A stretch of DNA of 64,000 nt from Dyella_A sp035685805 (GTDB lineage: Bacteria; Pseudomonadota; Gammaproteobacteria; Xanthomonadales; Rhodanobacteraceae): NCBI RefSeq assembly GCF_035685805.1, contig NZ_DASSAB010000013.1, positions 1 through 64,000 of the forward strand, read 5' to 3'. The translations under genes and the position numbers were made by a program. The notes below the pieces were generated by a model that did not search any database, was not told where the DNA came from, and saw only the letters and a program-made list of their open reading frames with translations. Below, in pieces: positions 51,446 to 57,602 of this stretch. Position 1 is the stretch's first letter. Each line of letters opens with the position of its first letter.

Positions 51446-52090
51446 ATGACATCGCAGCTCATGCTTTACGTGACTTCGATCCTAGCCATTCTTCTCGGCA
51501 TCACCTGTGCGGAGGGAGCGCGTGCAAAGCAGATGACGCAAGCTGAGGGGGAAAAGAGTTCGGCTTGTACTGCAACATCGATAGCTGCTGGTCAACCTTG
51601 GATTCTTGAGTACAGCTTTGGTGGTGGAATCATGCCGGGAACTGGGACGATTATTCTCTTGTTGTCCAGTAACGGCAAAGCCGTAGTGACGGTCGAGCAG
51701 CACAAGAAAAAGCCAACCACCAAAACCGTAACTATTCCTCAAGCCGAGATGAAACGGGTCGCCAAAACGCTCGCGAAATGGCCTCCGGAATGCATTCATA
51801 CCGTCCTTAGGAAAGGCTATATTGCTTATGACTTTGGGCGCTATTCGATCAAATTTAACAGCGGGTCATCATCTTCCACTACACTGTTCGATGAGTGTCA
51901 CGCTGTCGATAATGTGGATGGTTTCCAAGCCATCTACGACTCTATACAGAGCCTCGCACCGTACGTGGGTAAGGAAATCACTTGGTCGTCTGGTGCTTCG
52001 ACGAGCGTAAAAGGGGATATGTGCGCTCCGAAAAGCGAAGCACCTAACCAATCGTCCAAGCGGACGCGCGAAACGCCGCGCGCCGCTTAA
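51446..52090 (+). CDS. Integron cassette 12: secreted hypothetical protein with attC-encoded tail
   Basis: 214 residues. Signal peptide MTSQLMLYVTSILAILLGIT...GARA, then a beta-rich domain (WILEYSFGGGIMPGTGTIIL, GKAVVTVEQHKKKPTTKTVT) with cysteines at ECIHTV and DECHAV. The frame runs through R'' and stops in the right arm of its attC, so NQSSKRTRETPRAA is site-encoded. ATG at 51446 preferred over a TTG four codons earlier. Family unrecognised. Confidence 0.75.
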   Translation: MTSQLMLYVTSILAILLGITCAEGARAKQMTQAEGEKSSACTATSIAAGQPWILEYSFGGGIMPGTGTIILLLSSNGKAVVTVEQHKKKPTTKTVTIPQAEMKRVAKTLAKWPPECIHTVLRKGYIAYDFGRYSIKFNSGSSSSTTLFDECHAVDNVDGFQAIYDSIQSLAPYVGKEITWSSGASTSVKGDMCAPKSEAPNQSSKRTRETPRAA

Positions 52091-52104
52091 CTCAAGCGTT
52101 AGGC
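52042..52104 (+). other. attC of cassette 12
   Basis: 63 bp: ACCTAAC (52042-52048) to GTTAGGC (52098-52104), long-stem type. Confidence 0.92.
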
Positions 52105-52108
52105 CCCA

Positions 52109-52528
52109 ATGGGTAAGTTCCGGCAGCTCCTAATCGTGCAAGCCACGGCGCTAGCCGCTCTAGCCCTATTCGCGGCCGCGATGGCAGCGGTGGCAGCATC
52201 GGACTCTGCTACGAACTCGGCCGCCATTCTCGGCCCAGGCTCTGCTGCCTGGGTCACGTTCGCCTATACCTGCATCCTTGGCCTCATGCCGGTGGTGCTG
52301 TTCGGGGCACCAAGTTACTGGCTGCTGCTTCAAAAGGGTCTGGCCCGCTGGAACTACGCGCTTGCCATAGGCGCAGGGCCGGCATTGATATTCCTATTGG
52401 CAGACCTCAACCTTGCCTTCTGGGCCCTCGTTGCTGGGAGCATCGTGGCGTTGCTAACGCACGCGCTATGTCGCAGGTTGGGGCCTAACAATTCGTCCAA
52501 GCCGACGCCGCTTCGCGGCGCGGCTTAA
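52109..52528 (+). CDS. Integron cassette 13: membrane protein with attC-encoded tail
   Basis: 139 residues with about four hydrophobic segments (ATALAALALFAAAMAAVA, WVTFAYTCILGLMPVVLFG, YALAIGAGPALIFLLADL, FWALVAGSIVALLTHAL). C-terminal NNSSKPTPLRGAA is encoded by the attC. ATG 4 nt after the preceding R'. Family unrecognised. Confidence 0.75.
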   Translation: MGKFRQLLIVQATALAALALFAAAMAAVAASDSATNSAAILGPGSAAWVTFAYTCILGLMPVVLFGAPSYWLLLQKGLARWNYALAIGAGPALIFLLADLNLAFWALVAGSIVALLTHALCRRLGPNNSSKPTPLRGAA

Positions 52529-52542
52529 CTCCAGCGTTAGCG
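52483..52542 (+). other. attC of cassette 13
   Basis: 60 bp: GCCTAAC (52483-52489) to GTTAGCG (52536-52542). The stem uses CCGACGCCGC/GCGGCGCGG, the most divergent stem of the intact sites. Confidence 0.88.
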
Positions 52543-52545
52543 CCC

Positions 52546-53043
52546 ATGATGAGACATATCTACTTCCTCATGCTCATACCCTTCGCAGCTGCGGCTAGTG
52601 ACCACTATTCGACGAGTGCTGGGCCTCAGGTGGTGCTTCGGACCTACGCTCGTGTGGCGCATCTGTCGCCACTTGGCCCATCGGACGAAGACGCGTTGCG
52701 GGTGTGGACGCGTGACTCCATGCTCGGGCAAGTCCACGGGTACATCATTACCAAGACTGCCGCAAAATCATGCAGCGCTTCTTCCAGCTACCCGGAGGGT
52801 TCGATCACTGTGGGGCGCGTCAGATGCAGTCCATCTCCCGGGTCGGCGGCAGTGGACAAGGCTATCCGCGCGCTGCCGTCGTTCAGCCGTGAAGAATGGA
52901 ATTGTCCCGCATTTGATGGCGGCGTGGTGTTTATTGAGGGCGTACGTCAGCACAAGTATTTCGCGGTCCGGGTTGGGAACCCGCAGGTTTGCGATGACCC
53001 TGAATCGAAGGCTATCGTTGAGCTTCTCGACAAGCTGGGATGA
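52546..53043 (+). CDS. Integron cassette 14: secreted hypothetical protein
   Basis: 165 residues with signal MMRHIYFLMLIPFAAAAS and an exported domain with four cysteines (KSCSAS, VRCSPS, WNCPAF, QVCDDP), probably two disulfides. Family unrecognised. ATG 3 nt after R'; stops 12 nt before its attC. Confidence 0.75.
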   Translation: MMRHIYFLMLIPFAAAASDHYSTSAGPQVVLRTYARVAHLSPLGPSDEDALRVWTRDSMLGQVHGYIITKTAAKSCSASSSYPEGSITVGRVRCSPSPGSAAVDKAIRALPSFSREEWNCPAFDGGVVFIEGVRQHKYFAVRVGNPQVCDDPESKAIVELLDKLG

Positions 53044-53054
53044 TTACCGATGTG

Positions 53055-53111
53055 CGCTAACAATTCGTTTGATGCAGACAGCCACGCCGCCGCTCAACTC
53101 CAGCGTTAGCC
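53055..53111 (+). other. attC of cassette 14
   Basis: 57 bp: CGCTAAC (53055-53061) to GTTAGCC (53105-53111). The left arm is altered (TTTGATGCAGACAG), so decay begins here. Confidence 0.82.
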
Positions 53112-53112
53112 A

Positions 53113-53601
53113 ATGCATCGCACAATACTCCGTTACGACAAACCACTTCTCCACCAGGCCGTCCGCGGCTTTTGGTGGCGCGTCGTCGGCTTTCGTTTTT
53201 TTGTGGCGTTTGCACTAGTCGCCTGTGGACTCATCGTCTCCATTCGTGGAGGCGACACATCATGGTATGTGGGTGTTTTGGGTAGCCTGCTGTTTTTCGG
53301 CATCTTTTTCGCTGCAGCGTTGTACGTTGTCCACTACCGCCACGCTATTCTTAAGTTAAGAGCCATGGGCGCCCCTCATGCCACGCTCGAAGCCTCGGAG
53401 AGCTCGCTATCACTTTCTTCAGGTGCCGGGACTGCTTCGCTTCCATGGTCTGCGGTCACAGAGGTGTGGCAGTTCAAAACTTGCTGGCTGCTTGTGCTTT
53501 CCAAGTCTCAGTTTGTGACTCTTCCGCTTGCGTGCTTGCCACCAGAGTTGGCGGCATTCGTGTTAGCCCGCGTACAAGCCTCCGGCGGCAAAGTTGGCTA
53601 A
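53113..53601 (+). CDS. Integron cassette 15: YcxB-like membrane protein
   Basis: 162 residues. Two hydrophobic segments (FFVAFALVACGLIVSI and YVGVLGSLLFFGIFFAAALY) are followed by a soluble beta domain ending in the pattern LPWSAVTEVWQFKTCWLLVL and LPLACLPPELAAFVLARV. This layout matches YcxB-like proteins of unknown function. ATG only 1 nt after R'; TAA stop in GGCTAAC. Confidence 0.8.
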   Translation: MHRTILRYDKPLLHQAVRGFWWRVVGFRFFVAFALVACGLIVSIRGGDTSWYVGVLGSLLFFGIFFAAALYVVHYRHAILKLRAMGAPHATLEASESSLSLSSGAGTASLPWSAVTEVWQFKTCWLLVLSKSQFVTLPLACLPPELAAFVLARVQASGGKVG

Positions 53602-53645
53602 CAACAGGCGGACGCTTTCTGCGCCGCTTGGCTCCAGCGTCAGCC
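53596..53645 (+). other. attC of cassette 15 (shortened, degenerate)
   Basis: 50 bp: GGCTAAC (53596-53602) to GTCAGCC (53639-53645). R' has C for T and the left arm is deleted by several bases; recombination competence is doubtful. Confidence 0.75.
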
Positions 53646-53681
53646 TGAAGAGGCGAAGTCCCAAGTGGCGGCCTCGCAGTC

Positions 53682-53735
53682 CAATGATCGCCCAAGCAGA
53701 CGGCACGTCGCCGCCGCTCGATCCCTTCGTCAGAC
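53682..53735 (+). other. Decayed attC remnant A
   Basis: CGCCCAAGCAGACGGC...GCCGCCGCTCG and GTCAGAC align with intact sites of the array, but R'' is unrecognisable and R' has changed in two positions. No supported gene lies between it and the attC of cassette 15 (36 bp), so a cassette body was lost here. Confidence 0.65.
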
Positions 53736-53750
53736 CCAGGAACTTCAACC

Positions 53751-54010
53751 ATGCACGCCACGCTGGAAGACTGGAACAACGGATGGCACGGCTTGCGCCT
53801 CGGGCTCAAACGGAAATCGAGCGGCTGATCCAGCTGCTCCAGCGCCTGCAGACCGATCCGGAGCAACGCTTCCACATGTCCTCTGATTACGCTGCCTCGT
53901 CTGGCGTCGGTGACATCGAGGTGTCGGTGGCAGGCGCCGAGGACCCTGATAACCTCTGGCTCGGCGGCACCTTCGCACCTGGCGCGAAGGTGCCGCCGGC
54001 GACGGGTTGA
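53751..54010 (+). pseudogene. Frameshifted integron cassette gene (cassette 16)
   Basis: From ATG 53751 the frame reads MHATLEDWNNGWHGLRLGLK and then meets TGA at about 53826. The frame one base back continues in phase with EIERLIQLLQRLQTDPEQRF and HMSSDYAASSGVGDIEVSVA and ends at 54010. The two halves look like one about 87-residue protein broken by a single-base deletion near 53808-53812. Family unrecognised. Its position among decayed attC sites fits an old, unselected cassette. Confidence 0.7.
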
Positions 54011-54064
54011 CCCATCGTGCAAGCCGGCGCCGTCTTGAAAAGCGGCCCGAATCAGATAGCTGAC
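54004..54064 (+). other. Decayed attC remnant B
   Basis: GTTGACCCATCGTGCAAGCC and GGCGCCGTCTTG resemble the left half of the cassette 13 attC; the right half is barely recognisable and ends near AGCTGAC. Low certainty. Confidence 0.4.
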
Positions 54065-54079
54065 AACAAGGAGATGTGC

Positions 54080-54373
54080 ATGAAGAGCAGCGGATGGAAC
54101 CGGCTACTGATTGCTTTGTCAGGCGCCTGGATCGTGTGGAGCGGCTTCAACATTCTCGCTCACTACCCAGCGGTAACACCGCAGTTCGCTTCATTACCGA
54201 CACCGAACATTTTTTTCGATGTGGTTGCGACGGGGCACAATGACCAACCGTTTCACGTGGTCACACACTATCTGGCCATCGTCGGTTACGCGTGCCTTCC
54301 ACTGGCTGTTCTGTGGCTCTTCGCGGCCGTCGCTCGCTGGATAGCGCGCGGCTTTCGCAAAAATGACGCCTGA
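54080..54373 (+). CDS. Old cassette gene: two-helix membrane protein
   Basis: 97 residues: MKSSGWNRLLIALSGAWIVW with a first helix, an exported loop containing TPNIFFDVVATGHNDQPFHV, and a second helix YLAIVGYACLPLAVLWLF. AAGGAG lies 6 nt before the ATG at 54080. The TGA stop lies in a GCCTGAC box, as in cassette 9, supporting a cassette origin. Family unrecognised. Confidence 0.75.
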   Translation: MKSSGWNRLLIALSGAWIVWSGFNILAHYPAVTPQFASLPTPNIFFDVVATGHNDQPFHVVTHYLAIVGYACLPLAVLWLFAAVARWIARGFRKNDA

Positions 54374-54420
54374 CCACGCGTCCGTGGCGGCTGGATCCGC
54401 CGCCGCTCCACCGCGGCGCC
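54368..54420 (+). other. Decayed attC remnant C
   Basis: GCCTGAC at 54368-54374 is followed by CACGCGTCCGTGGCGG and a right arm CGCCGCCGCTCCACCGCGG. R' is lost. Closes the 54080-54373 gene. Confidence 0.6.
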
Positions 54421-54655
54421 AAGGTCATTGAACAAGCTGCCCGCACCATCGGCGTTGTTGCCCGCTCGCCTTGGGAGCTTTTCTTTTCACCCCACGGAAC
54501 GGGCTACGCCGGTGCGCTTGCACGGCTCGCGATGGCGGCAAACGCTTTTGCAGTTGCGGTCGCCATCCTGGCTGGTTGCGCAACAGGCTGCGTTGCCTCC
54601 CTATTCCACCCTTTCGCTGCTCCCCGAACCTCGACAAGTGTCCAGGCCTTCGCAG
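54421..54655 (+). other. Gene-poor remnant of a cassette
   Basis: Between attC remnants C and D no gene can be supported. One open frame reads PWELFFSPHGTGYAGALARL then AMAANAFAVAVAILAGC but lacks a start and runs into remnant D and the next gene frame. Probably an eroded cassette body. Confidence 0.5.
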
Positions 54656-54712
54656 GCTCAACGCTTCGTTCCAGGCGCCGGCTACGCCGTCGCTCTCCTT
54701 CCGCGCTGGTGC
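54656..54712 (+). other. Decayed attC remnant D
   Basis: GCTCAAC (54656-54662, fits RYYYAAC), then TTCGTTCCAGGCG and CCGGCTACGCCGTCGCT, which match the cassette 8 attC closely, then GCGCTGGTGC where AGCGTTAGGC is expected. R' is destroyed. Confidence 0.7.
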
Positions 54713-54714
54713 TC

Positions 54715-55104
54715 ATGCTGAATCTATTTCGCTTCTTGATTGTCTTGGGAGCCGCGCTCGTTGCGGCCACGGCCGTGTTGCCGTTCGACCACCCATTGAA
54801 CGTGGACGTGCCTCTTGGCAGCGCGCCGCCCGCCTGGATGCTCGGGTTGCCATGCCTGCTCGTGGCGGCCGTCGCCGCTGTGCCGGCGCTGATCGGATTG
54901 TTCCGTTTTCGCAGGTGGGGGCGCGTGATCGGCTTGGTGGCCTGCGGCGCTGTGGTACTCGGCACCGTGGTTCTTCTGCGCTCGCCGATCGCCGCGGCAG
55001 CAGGAGCCACATTCACTGCCATGCTGTGCGTGGGAACCGCCGCCTGGTGCTGTGGCGTCTGCCTGACGTTTCATCCTTCCATCGCCGCAAGGTTCCAGGC
55101 GTGA
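54715..55104 (+). CDS. Membrane protein at the end of the cassette array
   Basis: 129 residues with four hydrophobic segments: FRFLIVLGAALVAATAVLPF, LGLPCLLVAAVAAVPALIGL, VIGLVACGAVVLGTVVLL and TAMLCVGTAAWCCGVCL. ATG follows remnant D directly, so it may be the last cassette, but no attC is recognised after it. More GC-rich than cassettes 1-15. Family unrecognised. Confidence 0.7.
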   Translation: MLNLFRFLIVLGAALVAATAVLPFDHPLNVDVPLGSAPPAWMLGLPCLLVAAVAAVPALIGLFRFRRWGRVIGLVACGAVVLGTVVLLRSPIAAAAGATFTAMLCVGTAAWCCGVCLTFHPSIAARFQA

Positions 55105-55475
55105 GCGCCGAGCGGAAGCAGCATGGCTCGCGGCGCTCGTCATGGCAGCTGCGAAGGTGCAGCGAGGGCGCTCGCGATCGGCACGCCCATGCCGCTCCGA
55201 CGCATCGGTGGTTGCTACCACCGCGTCTTCCTGGGATGGGTGGCTGAACTCGTTACAAGAGGTCGTGCCGAGTGGCGCGCTTCCGGCACTGCCGCCGCGG
55301 CCAGCCATGCGAACCTGATCGGATACGGTGCATTGACCGCATGAGCGGTACTTTTCGCTGCTTCCTGCGACGGGTTTTTCCGCCATGCCCGCCGTGCCGA
55401 TGCCTGATCATGCGCCGGACCCGGACGACGCAGCCGCCACGGGGCCAGCACCGGGCGCCTCAGAGGACCACGCCA
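55105..55475. other. 371-bp region without a supported gene
   Basis: Short open frames exist on both strands but have no ribosome-binding site or recognisable protein pattern. No attC is visible. It separates the integron tail from the phosphoesterase gene. Confidence 0.5.
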
Positions 55476-55949
55476 TTGCTTCGTGTAGGAGTCATCTCGG
55501 ACACCCATGGGCTGCTTCGCCCTGAAGCGCTGGCGTTTCTGCGCGGTTGTGACCACATCATTCACGGCGGCGATATCGGCAACGGCGGCATCCTCGAAAA
55601 GCTGGCCGAGATCGCGCCGGTCACGGCGGTGCGTGGCAACAATGACAAGGATGCCTGGGCGAAAGCCCTGCCCGAGACGGCGCTTTTCCGGATCGGCGAC
55701 GTCCTCGTCTACGCCATCCACGACCTCAAGCAGATCGATATCGAGCCGGCCGCCGCAGGCGTGCAGGTGGTGGTGTCGGGGCACACGCACAAACCGCTCG
55801 TGCAAAAGGTTGCCGGGGTTCTCTACGTGAACCCCGGCAGTTCCGGGCCACGGCGTTTCAAGCTGCCGATTGCGGTGGCCGAAGTCCGCGTGTCGGGCCG
55901 CTCGGTATCTGCCAGCATCGTCGAGTTGGGCGGGCAAGGCGCTGCCTGA
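55476..55949 (+). CDS. YfcE-type metallophosphoesterase
   Basis: 157-residue calcineurin-like phosphodiesterase of the YfcE/MJ0936 family. Metal-binding motifs are complete: ISDTHGLL (D-x-H), GGDIGNG, VRGNNDKD (GNxD/H variant) and VVSGHTHKPLVQ. The protein naturally begins LRVGVISDTHG; a TTG at 55476 with GAGG 9 nt before it is chosen since upstream starts add an arginine/proline-rich stretch. Substrate unknown; family members hydrolyse phosphodiesters such as bis-pNPP in vitro. Confidence 0.88.
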   Translation: MLRVGVISDTHGLLRPEALAFLRGCDHIIHGGDIGNGGILEKLAEIAPVTAVRGNNDKDAWAKALPETALFRIGDVLVYAIHDLKQIDIEPAAAGVQVVVSGHTHKPLVQKVAGVLYVNPGSSGPRRFKLPIAVAEVRVSGRSVSASIVELGGQGAA

Positions 55950-56016
55950 GGTTTCAGCGAGAGCGCGGCGGCCGGCCGATTCGCGCCGCGCATGTCGATC
56001 AACCAGAGGAATGTGC

Positions 56017-56430
56017 ATGGGCGCCTGGGGAACCGCAGTATTCGAGGATGACACCGCACTCGACTTCATGGACGAGCAGCTCGTCCCTGCGACCGATCCC
56101 CGCCGGGTGATGCGGGAGGCCTTCGAGGCAGCGCTTGCGGCAGAATATGTCGACTATGAGGCGGGACACGCCGTGCTCGTGTCGGCCGCCGCCATGCAGG
56201 CGCTTTTCCGCGGTGCACCGCTGCACGACGACGAGCCGGACGCGTGGGCGGCATGGCGCCGTGCGAATGCCCGGCTCGATGTGTCGAACCTGGGACCGCT
56301 GGCGGGCAAAGCCTGCCTAAAGGTTGCCGGGCCGGCGAGTGAGCTGCATGAACTGTGGGCGGAGAACGAGGCGCTGTTCCCGGCGTGGAGAGCGGGCGTT
56401 GAAACGCTGGCGTCAGCGGTGGCTGGATGA
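56017..56430 (+). CDS. DUF4259 protein
   Basis: 137 residues beginning MGAWGTAVFEDDTALDFMDE, the hallmark of DUF4259, and ending with the matching helix SELHELWAENEALFPAWRAG. AGAGGA lies before the ATG; an in-frame ATG two codons earlier is also possible. Function of the family is unknown. Confidence 0.88.
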   Translation: MGAWGTAVFEDDTALDFMDEQLVPATDPRRVMREAFEAALAAEYVDYEAGHAVLVSAAAMQALFRGAPLHDDEPDAWAAWRRANARLDVSNLGPLAGKACLKVAGPASELHELWAENEALFPAWRAGVETLASAVAG

Positions 56431-56612
56431 AACTCCGCCAGCCGATGCCGCGCGGGTGGCCTGCGCTGGCTCGGGCGATCGCCTCGCCACCGGGGCCGCA
56501 TCACGGCGTCGTCCGTGGCTGCCCATCGCGATCAGCGGCAGCTTCCGGCCTCAATGCCTCCCTTCATGCCATGCCGGTCGTGGCCGTCGCGGCACCCCGG
56601 ATGGAGTAACCC

Positions 56613-57011
56613 ATGGACACCGTCAAGGCCGGGGCGGGCTACTTTCTGTGGGTGTTCGGCGCCGGCTTCGCGCTCGCGTGCGTGCGGATTCCGTTTCTCG
56701 TGCCGAGCTTCGGCATGCGAGTCGCCGAGTTGCTCGAGGCGCCGGTGATGCTGGCCGTCATCGCCTGGGCGTCGTACCGACTGGTTCGGCAGCACCGTGG
56801 CTGGTCGCGGGCGCGATGGCTGGGCGCCGGGCTTGTTGCACTGGCGTGCCTGGTGGCAGCGGAGTTGGCGCTGGCCTATGGGCTGGACGGCCGGTCGCCG
56901 GGGCAGTACATCGCCTCGCGTGACCCGGTTTCCGGCGGCGTGTACCTGGCCTCGCTGGTGGTGTTCGCAGTGGCGCCGACGCTTTGGAGCGGCCGACGGC
57001 GGCACGACTGA
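56613..57011 (+). CDS. Hypothetical four-helix membrane protein
   Basis: 132 residues: GYFLWVFGAGFALACVRIPF, VAELLEAPVMLAVIAWASY, WLGAGLVALACLVAAELALA and GVYLASLVVFAVAPTLW. The motif R-I-P-F-L-V-P-x-F-G-x-R-x-A-E-L-x-E-x-P precedes helix 2. Seen by recall as a common hypothetical membrane protein; function unknown. Convergent with the cheW gene. Confidence 0.75.
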   Translation: MDTVKAGAGYFLWVFGAGFALACVRIPFLVPSFGMRVAELLEAPVMLAVIAWASYRLVRQHRGWSRARWLGAGLVALACLVAAELALAYGLDGRSPGQYIASRDPVSGGVYLASLVVFAVAPTLWSGRRRHD

Positions 57012-57116
57012 GCCCTCATCCGATTGCGGGGAGCGCACGACCGGGACATCCAACACGGGTTCGAACAAGCACTGCGTGCACGCCATGGCGATGGCAGGCC
57101 GGCGACGGTTGCCGGC

Positions 57117-57602
57117 TCAGTCTGCCCCGGGCAGGCGACACAGGCGCGGAACGTCGAGCAGCGCGGCAAAGCCCTGCGCCACCGACACCACGCCGAGCAC
57201 CGGCTCGTCCGGACGTGCGGCGCGACCGGGCGGGGCGGGCGCGATGTCGGCAGGCGCGGGATGGATGAGGTCGCCGATGGCATCCACCCGCAGGCCGACC
57301 TGCTGACCGGCCAGGCTGAGGATCACCACGCGCACCTGGGCCGGATCGGCTCCGGCGCGGTCGTCCAGGCCGAGCCGCCGACGGCCGTCCATCACCGGCA
57401 CGATCTGGCCGCGCAGGTGGCGGATGCCGAGCAGGTCGTGCGCCGCGCCGGGCACCGGGGTGAGTTCGCTGTCGCGCAGTACCTCGCCAACCTGGGCCAG
57501 CGGCGCGGCATAGAGCTGGCCGGCCAGCTGGAAAGACAGCCACGACTGCTCGGTGGCCTCGATGACCGGAGCGGCGCGGCGGGATGAAAGGCTGGAGGTC
57601 AT
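57117..57602 (-). CDS. cheW: Chemotaxis coupling protein CheW
   Basis: 161-residue CheW-domain protein (SWLSFQLAGQLYAAPLAQVG, DLLGIRHLRGQIVPVMDGRR, VGLRVDAIGDLIHPAPADIA). Last gene of the fleN-fliA-cheYZA-motCD operon segment; its ATG overlaps the motD stop by 4 nt. Works with the CheA at 59343. Confidence 0.93.
   Translation of the reverse strand: MTSSLSSRRAAPVIEATEQSWLSFQLAGQLYAAPLAQVGEVLRDSELTPVPGAAHDLLGIRHLRGQIVPVMDGRRRLGLDDRAGADPAQVRVVILSLAGQQVGLRVDAIGDLIHPAPADIAPAPPGRAARPDEPVLGVVSVAQGFAALLDVPRLCRLPGAD

Larger units (their letters stand above)
45668..54713. mobile_element. Chromosomal integron: intI, attI and cassette array
   Basis: An integron integrase on the minus strand is followed by attI and fifteen cassettes on the plus strand, each ending in an attC with R'' (consensus RYYYAAC, mostly GCCTAAC) and R' (GTTRRRY, mostly GTTAGGC). 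A tail with four decayed attC-like sequences extends to 54713. The attC sites are closely alike, the mark of a resident chromosomal integron. Cassette genes are visibly less GC-rich than the flanks. No transposase or antibiotic-resistance gene is seen. Confidence 0.93.

Noticed and set aside
47204..53111. Regularly spaced repeats as a CRISPR array
   Set aside because: Repeats are 57-63 bp imperfect palindromes separated by 300-650 bp coding cassettes, with RYYYAAC/GTTRRRY ends and an IntI gene. No cas genes are present.
46846..53601. Toxin-antitoxin cassettes
   Set aside because: Each cassette carries one gene, and no RelE, HigB, CcdB, MazF or antitoxin DNA-binding pattern was recognised.
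55123..55344. 73-codon open frame after the last membrane protein
   Set aside because: Arg/Ala-rich translation without pattern, no ribosome-binding site; overlapping frames on the other strand are equally open.
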